Part shown: piece by piece, positions 36,791-46,700 of the stretch | Position numbering within the stretch: position 1 is the stretch's first letter | Layout of the letters: each line of letters starts with the position of its first letter | Assembly (NCBI GenBank): GCA_024734555.1 | Contig: JANPWX010000209.1 | Location: forward strand, 1,524,520 to 1,588,519 | Length of the DNA: 64,000 bases | DNA from: Trochalopteron elliotii | Taxonomy: Eukaryota; Chordata; Aves; Passeriformes; Leiothrichidae | Direction: 5' to 3' | The notes under the pieces: model-generated | What the model saw: the letters and a program-made list of their open reading frames with translations, nothing else | What the model was told of the DNA's origin: nothing | Database searches by the model: none | Made by a program: the position numbers and the translations under genes

Positions 36791-37321
36791 AGTTCGTAGG
36801 ATTTGTTTGCTTTCTTGTGATGGTTTTTATTTTTTTAATTAGCATAGCATCTGTTCAAAGACCTGGCATAAGTATCTTCATGTGTGTCCTTCCTTCCTCC
36901 TTTGTGGATCTATCTTACCATTGGCAGGAACAGTGCAGCCAGTCCAAAGAAATCCCAATTCCAGCCCCCATCACAATCAGCCTACTTCAATAAGTCAGAT
37001 TTTTCACAAATTGCCTCCAGCTCACCCGGCAATCAGAGAGCTGGATCCCAGCTGAGCTCAACCCTCCGTGGCAAAATTCTGGATTATTTGCCCCCAAGCC
37101 AAAGCAGATGTGCAGCACTGCCGCCACCCCAGGGGAGTTATTGTTCCTCAGGCTGGCGGGGAATAAACAAACCGGAGGAGGGAAGTCACTCTTCATCCTC
37201 GCACCTCTCCATCGTCAAAAGGAAAAAGGAGGTTTCAAAGAAAAAGGTGATCCGTGAAGTTTAATCTCCAGCTACAACAGCCCGGGCACGCTGCACGGCC
37301 ATTGTGCCTCCCCTTACTCAC

Positions 37322-37560
37322 CTCCTTAGAAGCGACGGGCTCCCTGGAGCTGCGCTCTGCAGAGCATCGGTGCTCCGAGGGGCCGGACGCTCCTCCGCTA
37401 CTTTGCGAGGAGCAGTGGTCTCGCCTGCAGCCTGGCTCCGGGGAGCTTTCTCGGCTGGCTGCCTACCGGCTGGTGAATCTGCGATATCTGATGTGTGGAC
37501 GATGTGCGCCTCGAACACACACGCATCCGCACGCCTTCCCCTGACGTCAGGGCCGGGACA
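37322..37560 (-). promoter_or_regulatory. CSDC2: CSDC2 CpG-rich promoter and inferred noncoding exon 1
   Basis: On the minus strand a CpG-rich stretch ends in AAGGAG|GTGAGTAAG, a near-perfect splice donor whose exon side ends at 37322. With the acceptor at 30674 it defines a plausible noncoding first exon. The start site is not defined; the CRE at 37542-37549 probably lies in the proximal promoter. Confidence 0.55.
37542..37549. promoter_or_regulatory. CSDC2: palindromic CRE (TGACGTCA)
   Basis: This is a full 8-bp cAMP-response element, TGACGTCA, in the CpG-rich region about 220 bp upstream of the inferred CSDC2 exon 1 donor. This is the consensus site for CREB/ATF factors. Occupancy is unknown. 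Confidence 0.5.
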
Positions 37561-38180
37561 GGGAGAGCGAGCAGGTGGGAGGGATCAGCCTGGTCATTTC
37601 TGAGCTAGCTAGGCTTAAAGGAGAACATCTGTATGGGGGGCCGCAGGTGATGAGGGTCGGCCCCAGGGGGCTGCATCGCACAAGTGACGCACATCGGTGG
37701 CACAGCCGGACGCAGTGGGGCAGCCCCACAGGCTGTAGGAACAGCAGGATAGGGGTGTGTGCACTGCAGGCAGGGATGCAGACAGGGTCCTTCACAATGG
37801 GTGAAACCTCTCCCGTCACCCCAAATCTCACTGGTGCCCTGCAGCCGGTCTTCCCGCCTGCCCAAGCACCCCTGAGTACCACAATCACCCCCGGTGCAGA
37901 AGAAGAGAACAGGAGGCACATGCTGCAAACCCATCTTACTTCCCCACTCCCTCTGGGCTCACAGCCAGCCAGGTGCTTTCTAAGCGTGTCATTTCTATTA
38001 GCGCACTGTGCCAAAAGATTTTCCTTTCTGTTTTCCCCTGTGCTTGTGTGACCGTGCTCAGGGGAGCCGTCACCATGGGCAGAAGCCATGCCATAAATTG
38101 GCCTGAGACTTTCTCTAGCTGGGGTGTAGAGCAGTGGGACAAGGGCAGAATCGTTTGCTGATTCCACTGGGGATTAGGGC
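37561..38180. other. CSDC2 upstream flank, nothing recognised
   Basis: GC-moderate unique sequence lies upstream of the CSDC2 promoter. The open frames 37575-38051 (+) and 37547-38167 (-) overlap each other and lack domains. Confidence 0.4.
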
Positions 38181-38184
38181 AAGG

Positions 38185-38395
38185 AGTAATGGAGTTTAAA
38201 TTACAAAGAGCAAGATTGATGTTAGACATTAGGAAACACTTTCTTACAGAACAGACATAATTACTCAAGTAGATTGCCTGGCCAAGCACCAGGGTCTCCA
38301 TCACTGGAGGCTGGTAAGAATAGGCTGGGTAGGCATAACTCCGGGTGGGATTTAGGTGATATCAGCCTCATTTTGGAGTAGAAAGGTAGTCAACA
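38185..38395 (+). mobile_element. old CR1/L3-type LINE 3' fragment
   Basis: GATGTTAGACATTAGGAAAC, then TTTCTTACAGAACAGACATA, then AGATTGCCTGGCCAAG and CTCCATCACTGGAGGCT follow the order of the sense-strand 3' region of CR1/L3 elements (gene-end block, 'lone entry', then the G-rich tail). It is strongly diverged and so ancient. Confidence 0.65.
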
Positions 38396-38705
38396 ATCAG
38401 CACTTTACCAAGCAAGTGCCTGTGATCTTGGAATAAAAATTACAACAACCCCAAACAACCATGGTGTGGTATTAGTGCTGCAGGGAGCTGTTACGGGCAT
38501 CCTGTGACATGGGGTGGTCGCAGGTTGCTTTTGTTTCCTTAAACTCTTCCCTTGATTCACTGTAAGTAGCTGAACATGGTGATGGCCAACTAGATCTGTT
38601 CCACAAACAACCCTCAGGGCTGCAGGGTGGTGCACAAGTTGTGTGGGAACCACGAGGCATGGCACAGAGTCAGGAGAAAGGGTCACAACTACTTCACCTG
38701 GCTGT

Positions 38706-38770
38706 ATCCATCCATCCATCCATCCATCCATCCATCCATCCATCCATCCATCCATCCATCCATCCATCCA
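38706..38770. repeat. (ATCC)n microsatellite, about 16 units
   Basis: This is an uninterrupted tetranucleotide array of ATCC (GGAT on the other strand), 65 bp. It is open in several frames (Ile-His-Pro-Ser on + and Trp-Met-Asp-Gly on -), which explains the overlapping apparent reading frames. Likely polymorphic. Confidence 0.97.
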
Positions 38771-39700
38771 GGTACTGGGTGTTGATATGGGGCTGTCCCA
38801 AGGGCTTTGACAGAGGGATGAGATCACAAAGCACTTGTCTCTCTCCTATCAATGATTATAATGCAGAAAAAAGCTCCATAGGCAGAAGAGAACAGCCCAT
38901 GGCAAGGCCACCAAGAAACATTGAAACTCCAAGTTCCAGTGCGTTCTGCCATTGTCCATCATGCTCTGTTTGTGGCTTTTCAAGTAGTTTTCCATGACAG
39001 AACAGGGGCCCCATTCATGTCCTATAGATACCACAAGTCTTATCTCTCCGGTCTACTTTTCAGAACTAAAAGAAAGGGTAGGAGGCCCCAGTCAACTCTG
39101 TCTCCACTCTAAGTTTCTCCGGAGATAGCTTCTCCTTTCTTGGGGGACAACTTTGGCTTTCTCACATAAAGGCTTTTGATGGAAAAGGCACAGGGAACCT
39201 GAAGTATGTTTGGCTGGAAGGTAATTCTGGGCATGTGCTTCAGCAGAGGAGGCAGAGAGTATAAAGCAGGCAAAAATGATAAAAGGAGAAGAGGGGAAGA
39301 TTTGATCAAACAGAGAGTGGGAGTGGGGGTGCCAGAGATACCTGCAGAGATGGAAGCAAAGGCAAGAGTGTGGAGGATTTTTTACGTGAGAAGATACATA
39401 ATTCCTTTGGAGTCAATCAAAGGAGGGCCAGAACTGTCGAGGTGCAAATTACCACTCACGTCCTCATAGCATCCCTGAGCCAGTTTTCTCCAAGAGCTGT
39501 GGGCATGTGTGGACAGAGAAGATCATAAACCATGTAATTTGGGGCTCCTTTCATTTTCCTCAAAGGTTCCAATCCTTCAGGTAATTTCAAATATTATTTT
39601 CCAGTTTTCCTGTACAATCAAGAGAATGAGATATGTCTGGTATTTTCTCTGAGGGACAGAAAAACTCTTCTGGATTCCAGCAGCTAAAGCTTAAAAAAAC
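38771..39700. other. CSDC2-POLR3H intergenic stretch, nothing recognised
   Basis: Unique-looking sequence lies between the two microsatellites. No gene, exon or repeat was recognised. Confidence 0.4.
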
Positions 39701-39703
39701 CCC

Positions 39704-39704
<1 letters not shown>

Positions 39705-39745
<41 letters not shown>

Positions 39746-39845
39746 AAACAAAACAAACAAAACAAACCAAACAAAACAAAACAAACAAAAAACCCCAAAA
39801 CAAACAAACAAAAAACCACCCCAAAACCAAAAAACCAAAACAACC
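39705..39845. repeat. (AAC)n microsatellite with A/C-rich tail
   Basis: About 13 AAC units (39705-39743) are followed by a decaying A-rich AAAC/AAAAC tract to about 39845. It resembles the simple-sequence tail of an old retroposon, but no recognisable element body lies beside it. Confidence 0.92.
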
Positions 39846-42137
39846 GAGCAACTGAGAACCACGCTCTGAAATACTGGAAAAGCCCCAATACTGCTGAGAG
39901 AGACTCTAGAGACTTTATGGCTAAGTGTAAAAAGGTATGTACAGGCACTGTCAATTTCTGGATATTCACCATGTCAGAAAAGGAGACAACTCAGCAAAAC
40001 AAAGCTGTTCACATCATCTCCAACAGCAAGACACTTCAGCAGCAATAAATGTAGTGTAACTCTGAGCACTACCATTAGCTGAGTTGAGGCAACCCCCATA
40101 TTTTACAGGGCAAAATTTGGCTTTTGTTTATATTTTTACATTGAAGACGGCACTTAAGAAATATGGAATTCCTCCAGGGAGAAAACCTAGGTGGGAAGAG
40201 AGCAACATCTGTCATGCATAGACAGACCAGGCATGCACCACTTGGGATTGGGGAGGGGCTACCTGAAGACAGTGAGACTGGTAATCATTTCCCACAGCCT
40301 GGGATGTTACTGATGGAGATTGTGACACTGACAGTCAGACTCAGGTCTGGGGTGATTTCAGTCTCGTACCAGAGGCAGCGAAGCTCATCTGACACTGCCA
40401 TCACCGGCTTTCTCTGCACATATTTCAATTCGGTTTTCCCAGTGTGAAATCAAAATACCTGCAAGTTTCACCAAAATACAAAGCTGCACAGAGAAGAGGA
40501 ACCTTATTGTCCTTTCTGAGGAGTAGCACAGAGCATTCAATCCTTGTTGGCAACCACAGAGCTGATACAGGAGAGAGCGATTCTGCACATCTTGCTTGGC
40601 ATCTGTACTTTATAGCACATGAAATACCTCACTCACAGGGCCCAAGACAATGTGAAATGAGGCCTTGCAGACCTGCTGCTCACACAGCTGGTTTTTCGGG
40701 GCAGTGGAAAAGGCTGAAGGAAGATGTGTCTGCTTCGTATTGGGCACCCAAAAGCCCCTGATGGGGCACAGTTATTGAAAGCATGGAAAATTCTAGCTCA
40801 AGAATGGGCTAGAAATGGAAGCATGATATGACTCTGTCCAAATCCACTTCTCTCCATCTCCCATGTTCTCCCAGGTATTTCAGTCTACTAGTCCCTGAGT
40901 GCATGCCCCTACTTAAGCCTACAGTTCTTACATACAAGCATCCAGAGTGATCACCTTGCCAAAACAAACAGTGCCTAAGTTCTCTTTCCTTGTGTAGTAC
41001 CAAAGCTATTTCTTCCCCTGCCGTCAAGACAGAGTTGAGAACAATTCACTCTTCTGAAAAAGTAGGTACAGACACCTGCAAAAGCTGCACTAGATAAAGG
41101 TCAAACCTTGCATTGCCAGACCTGCATGAGGCCAGGACTGAACAGCAAGGGATGTAGCATGTGTGCCAGCAAAACTGTGCTGTGCTGAGATTAGCGCAGC
41201 CATGACTGGAGTGCAGGAGAAAGGAGCCTTTGTAAGGCTCCCTGAAGTAGGACAAGAAGAGCAAGAAATGCTGAGGATTTGGGCTGAGGTGTTCTGATAG
41301 AGTAGTGTCTGCTGTGCTGGCAAGCAGAGCTCCTTGCTGAAACAGTAGATGCTGCTCCAAGAAAAATGCTGCTCCTCCCAAGTGACAGGGGAAATCTTGT
41401 TTCTGGGCCTCCTATTTAATACAAAAATGCCAAACATGGGCAGACCAGACATGTTTATTTAAAAAAAAACAACAAGCCCACAACCCAATAGACCCTGATG
41501 AAACAGAGTAATTGAGAAGAGATCAACACCTCCTTGTCCAAGATAGGTATCCTCTTAATGAGGCCTAACCAGGGTATTTCCAATCTGTTTCCCCTCCCCT
41601 TCCCAGACAGCTCAAGATTTAATGATTTCTTACCTAAACTGCTCGTTACTGTTCCTCCACCGCGCTGCTGGGGAGCGAGGGGGATGACACATGTAGCCTT
41701 TGCATCAAAGCCATAATGCTGACAGTGCAGTTTTCACTGTCAGACAGGGATGTTTGGTTTTCCTGGTGGATCTTTTTTTAAACACACTTCAAACAACCTC
41801 CTTTCATTTTCCCTGACAAACTTCAGACTTTAGAACACCCCCTTGTTTTCTGCCATCCCTCATGCTGCTTCTCCCTCACACTGATTCCTTCACTGCAGAA
41901 TGCACTGAGGCCTCAACAATTTTATGATGGGGGTTGGTTTCTCTTAGGCAATAAACACTCACAAATTATCCCAGCTCTATATGGTGGCAGTTTGTCCCTG
42001 AAAAGAACCTTGACCTAAGCATTGGGCAGACACAGCTGTGAGGAATTTCCAGGTGCAAATATTATAAACCCTCGGGTTTGCAGGACACATGGGCAAACAG
42101 CTGAAGAAATGGCTATCAGAGAGGCAGAGACTTTCAT
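39846..42137. other. CSDC2-POLR3H intergenic stretch, nothing recognised
   Basis: Moderately AT-rich intergenic DNA. Small open frames (for example 40444-40761 +, 41046-41381 -) have no domain features. Confidence 0.4.
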
Positions 42138-42303
42138 CTTTGGGCTCCTGAGCACAAGAGAGACATGGAGCTCCTGCAGTAGGTCCAGCAGAGGGCAGCA
42201 AGGATAATTGGAGGACTGGAGTCCCTCTGTTAGCAGGAAAGGCTGAGGGAGCTGGACCTGTTCAGCCCAGGGAACCTAAGGGGGGACTTCATCAATGTGT
42301 ATT

Positions 42304-42515
42304 GATGCATTTTTCTAGTTTCAGTTTACAGTGTGGAAACATAGGTTGAGTCCATGAAATATCTCTTGTTAGAAGGGAACTGCAGTGACTCTATGTGCCT
42401 CTCCTTGTCTAAATTTTAACTCCAGTAGAACTGATTTCTTGCAAGTGAAAGCTTCTCTAATACTGAAGGAGAATGTCAGGCTTTCCTGCTTACTTTAATG
42501 TCCATTCAGCTTCTT
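42304..42515 (+). repeat. 212-bp dispersed repeat, copy 1 (nested in CR1)
   Basis: The sequence from GATGCATTTTTCTAG to CATTCAGCTTCTT is repeated at 45621-45832 with the same length and about seven mismatches (about 97% identity by eye). Here it interrupts a CR1, so it is a mobile or retroposed sequence rather than part of CR1. The element family was not recognised. Confidence 0.9.
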
Positions 42516-42767
42516 CAGTACATGAAGGGTGAGAAAGAGGTTGAAGCCAGGCTCTTCTGGGTGGTGACAAGCAATAGAACAAGAGGCAATGGGGCAGAAA
42601 CTGTTACACAGGAAGTTCCACCTGAACCTGAAGAACTTTTTTACTGTGCAGGTGACTAGCCACTGGAATAGATTGCCCAGAGAGGGCGTGGAGTCTCCCT
42701 CACTGGAGAGGGAATGCAAGAACCCTGTGGATGCAATTCCTATGCTGTGTGCTCTGGGGTGACTGTG

Positions 42768-42911
42768 ATACCAAAATGGCTGGACAATAAGCTTTCTAAC
42801 ACAATCTGAAGCATTAGAAAGCAGGCATTCTTTATCTACACATATCTTTATCTATTTAGAACACATAGAAGACTATCTCTGAAAAATTCTATTCTCTATG
42901 TTATTTATCAA
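42768..42911. repeat. second insertion in the same CR1 (unidentified)
   Basis: About 144 bp between CR1 blocks ending GACTGTG and resuming ACTGCTTGAGC. It starts ATACCAAAATGGCTGG and ends TATTTATCAAC. It has no CR1 similarity that I can see. The short flanking similarity (GACTG/CACTG) might be a target duplication, but it is too short to rely on. Confidence 0.5.
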
Positions 42912-43139
42912 CACTGCTTGAGCAGGCAGATTGGGCCAGATGGCCCACTGTGGTCCCTTCCTATCTGACCTGTTCCGTGCTTCTGTGATTTTTGCTGCCC
43001 TATCTGGATTGAAGTTTACGAAAATGATAAATCAGAATAACTGCAGTTGAGAACTGTTCCAGCTGTGGCACAGGAGAAAGTGCCCGGGGACCCACCTGCC
43101 GCAGGTGCAGGGGAAGGAGGGAACTACACAGCATCCCTG

Positions 43140-43640
43140 CAAAGGACCCCCGAGTGCTAGGTCCCTTTCCACGTTCATATTGGCCAAAACCAGTCCGCCC
43201 CCCACCAGGGAATCAGGGGATACTTTCCAGCTCCAGCGGCACCGGCCTCCAAAACCGGCCCGCCCCCCCTCGAGGAGGGACAAAATGGCGGCAGCAGGAG
43301 CCCAGCCCCGCCCCGCCCCGCCCCGTGTCAATCAGGGCGCGCGACCCGCCAGCCGAGCGCCATTGGCTGCGGCGGCGCCGGAAGTGGCGCGAGGCTGGGG
43401 AGTGTGGCGTCGCTCCGCGTGCGGGAGGTGGGTGAGGGAGTGTTCCCGGCATCCCGCCTGCTCCCGGCCCTTTTTCCTTCGGGACAGCCGGGACAGCGCC
43501 CCACCGGGCTCCGCGCTACACGTTGGGGTGTCTTCCCAAGCCCGGTCCTCGCAGCCCTCCAATTCCCGAGGCTGTTGGCGTCTCCTTGCCCCCCGCCATC
43601 ATGTTTGTCCTGGTGGAGATGACTGACACTGTAAGAATTC
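43140..43640 (+). promoter_or_regulatory. POLR3H: POLR3H CpG-island promoter
   Basis: This is a dense CpG region without a TATA box. Visible factor-type motifs are a YY1-like AAAATGGCGGC (43282-43292), a run of overlapping GC boxes (GCCCCGCCCC units, about 43306-43324), an inverted CCAAT box ATTGG (43362-43366) and an ETS/GABP site CCGGAAGT (43378-43385). Transcription probably starts around 43380-43450. Confidence 0.75.
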
Positions 43641-43711
43641 CTCCCTGGCAATTTGAAAGGAAGCTGAACGAATCCATTGCTGAAGAGCTAAACAAAAAAT
43701 TGGCCAATAAG
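43601..43711 (+). CDS. POLR3H: POLR3H coding exon 1
   Basis: The exon encodes residues 1-37, [20 protein letters not shown] then [17 protein letters not shown]. The donor is AAG|GTAAAG. The codons Thr-Val-Arg (ACTGTAAGA, from 43628) contain an internal donor-like GTAAGA. Confidence 0.96.
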
Positions 43712-46700
43712 GTAAAGTGTTGGTCACGTATACGTTGATGCGGGAATCAGAACATCCCCGAGCGTTTCTTCCTTTTATTTGTGCCTACTGAGGTGCATGG
43801 GTGAGGTGTCAGAGTAGTTTAGATGTGAAGGCCATCCCCTGCGCCTGTAAACAAAGAGACAGCCACGTATCATCTCAAAGGGGACATTTTTCTAATGGCT
43901 GATGTTGTAATGGGAAGATACTGAGACAGCAGGTGGGGCAGAGAAGCATGGAAGAGAAGTGAGAGCCGCTGCTGGTTTGTGTTAAAAGGAGCAATCCAAA
44001 ATGCAGCCTGAAAAACAAATGCAAACGAATCCATCCAGTGGGGAATTTAAAGAAAAAAGACTATGTAAACAACATGTAGAACAGTAATACTGGAAAAGAA
44101 ATTAAGCTGTTAATAGCTGATTTGGTCTGTGGTTAGTAATTGAAATACATGGTGGCAGTAAGAAGTTGGTCTTTGGTGCAGGATATAAGAACTGTTTTCT
44201 GATGGATCTGGAGGTCAGAGTTTTCCTGTGCAGCCCTTGGACTGTGATTGGTGTACGCCTTTCAACATGAGGCAGGTGCAAAACTCAAAATGGAGCTGTA
44301 AACATGAAAGGAGATCAAAAGACCAACCTGAAGGGATCAAGGGTTGTGAATAGCAGATTATACAGGCAGGTTATGAAAAGCGAAAGTCTTCCTTCATCCA
44401 CTGATGACTGGTAGATGCCTCAAATTTTGTAGGCAGTGAAGCTGTCTCAGAAGTAGCAGAGAAACCAAGAGTTTGCCTTGTGTCTCCCCAAAGCTAATAT
44501 AATATAAGATAAAGGCAAGCCTGGAGGTTTCTGAGAGTATAACTCTAGTAAAAAGCATGTTTAGCATTTGAACAAGCTATGGGGCTGGTGAATAATGGGG
44601 AGCTGTCTTGGTAGCTCAAGTTCTCTCACCACTGACAAATTCCCCAAGGGTTTCTCTTTGTAGCAATATTCTTTCCAGTGCCAGTGAAAATGTGCTCCCA
44701 CAACACTTGGATTGGGGTTCCCTTACACTGCTGGTGGTGTTGAAGGCAGTGTTCAGCCTCCATCCCATCTTGCCACCCCTTTGTTGCTGCCTTTTGAAAA
44801 GGTGTGCATAATATGTGAACTCCATAATTTGCTTGATTTTACCTGGTGGGTTGCTTGATTTGGTGGTCTTAATTTTTTTTTTTTTTTAATCAGGTTGTAT
44901 ACAATGTTGGGCTCTGCATCTGTCTATATGATATCACAAAGCTGGAAGATTCATACATATTTCCTGGGGATGGTGGATCACATACCAAAGGTAAGTGCTT
45001 TTCATCAGTTATACTGTGTTACAGAAAGTTAATTAATGATCTGGAAATTTAAGCTGAGTTCAGTTGTTAGGGAAAGTAACAACCTTAAGTTCACAGCCTT
45101 AACTCTGTTCCTGTTAGGAGGGCAAGAGGAACATGGTGAAAGTCTCTTATTTTCTTTGCAGTTTTGGGTACAAATACAGCTTTAAATAGCTAGTCCTTCT
45201 TCTCCAGCAGCCCATCTCTGTTCTACAGTTAGAGCCATAGGTGTGGGGTAAGGAAAGGGTTAATTTAGTTGAAAATTATTTAAAGTCTGCACATAGAAAA
45301 TAAATTATAATAATTGGTCTGCATTTCTTTGATTTTTTTTTTATTTTTGAAGCTTATTTTCCATAGCTAGGATGTTGAAACCTGTTTCTACATATGGCAT
45401 TTGCACAGCATTGAATGCTCTTGTACTAGCTAGAAGTTTTATGACACTTTCGTTGAAACTTAGATCTGGTTCATCATACATTTCTAGTGATTTTTTTAAA
45501 TAAAAAATGACTAATTTATTTACTTTGACTCTTGGCAAATTTGAGTAAAAACTGGAAGTAAGTGCATAAAAGCAAATTCCTTTTTTTTTTAACTTAAAAT
45601 AAGGGTTTAAACTGGTAAGAGATGCATTTTTCTAGTTTCAGTTTACAGTGTGGAAACATAGGTTGAGTCCATGAAATATCTCCTGTTAGAAGGGAACTGC
45701 ATTGACTCTATATGCCTCTGCTTGTCTAAATTTTAACTCCAGTGGAACTGATTTCTTGCAAGTGAAAGCTTCTCTAATACTGAAGGAGAATGTCAGGCTT
45801 TCCTGCTTGCTTTAATCTCCATTCAGCTTCTTAACTTAAAATTACTCCTTGAATTGAAAGAAGAGAACTTTTCTCTCCGAGCTTGGGAAAAAAGTCTGCT
45901 TTCAGAATCTGGGGTAGCACTTTGATAAACCCCACTGTGTCTGGTAATAACTCTTTCTTTAATGCACTGTCTAATTTTATGTAAAAGAGGAGCACTGAGG
46001 AGGTACAGCTGAAATGATGTTAAATTTCTCAGAAGCATCATTTGGCTAAAATTGTCTTAGTGTAGCATTCTTGTAATAATAAATGCCATGTGCTTAGTTA
46101 GAAAGATTTCTATCTAGCTTGGAGGAAAAATCCAATTATGTTAGAGAACCTTGTTTAATCTGATAATACTTGATTTAAAATATTTCATTTAATGAAAATA
46201 CAGCATTGTAGACAAACATAAAAGGCAGAAGTATTACAAGAAAGTATAATTTCAACTGCTATTCTTGACTGTGAAGCATTATACTTCCATTATAACTTAA
46301 TCAGAGGCCATGCTCCATATTTATCATCTTACACTTTCTGTGAACTTCTTGCAAAACTGAGGAGCTAGCAACAGGACACTGCTGATCATCTGCTGCCAGA
46401 ATTTCTACAAACCAGTTAGGAATCAGAACTCTTATTCTGGTTTTTCTATCTAATCAGTGCCTGTCAAGAAGTTGTAAAAGAAACTTGGTATTTTAGAGGG
46501 CATATAGAATGTGCGATTTTCTTTTAATGGCTGCCATTCTGCCATAGTTTACTGACATGGACATAACATTAATGATCTGTTTTCTTTTAAGTGCATTTCC
46601 GCTATGTGGTCTTCCATCCCTTCTTGGATGAGATTCTGGTTGGACAGATTAAAAGCTGCAGTCAGGATGGCGTCCATGGTAAACTGCGACTTCTCGGGGG

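Larger units (their letters stand above)
42138..42985 (+). mobile_element. CR1 LINE 3' fragment split by two later insertions
   Basis: CR1 sense sequence appears in three pieces in order: 42138-42303 (AAGAGAGACATGGAGCTCCT to CTTCATCAATGTGTAT), 42516-42767 (CAGTACATGAAGGGTG through GGTGACAAGCAATAG and GGAGTCTCCCTCACTGGAGA) and 42912-42985 (ACTGCTTGAGCAGGCAGATT to the TTCTGTGATTTT end). Two foreign segments (about 212 and 144 bp) interrupt it. The order of events is therefore CR1 first, insertions second. Confidence 0.85.

Noticed and set aside
37318..37518. 66-codon minus-strand frame in the CSDC2 promoter region
   Set aside because: Its end crosses the inferred exon 1 donor and it is best explained by CpG-rich composition; no evidence of translation.
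38706..38770. Possible CRISPR-like array
   Set aside because: It is a head-to-tail 4-bp microsatellite without spacers, in a vertebrate genome.
38641..38827. Repetitive Ile-His-Pro-Ser and Trp-Met-Asp-Gly frames
   Set aside because: They are translations of the (ATCC)n microsatellite on the two strands, not repeat proteins.
39587..39972. Low-complexity Cys/Phe/Leu-rich and Asn-rich frames
   Set aside because: They are translations of the (AAC)n and A/C-rich tract on the two strands.
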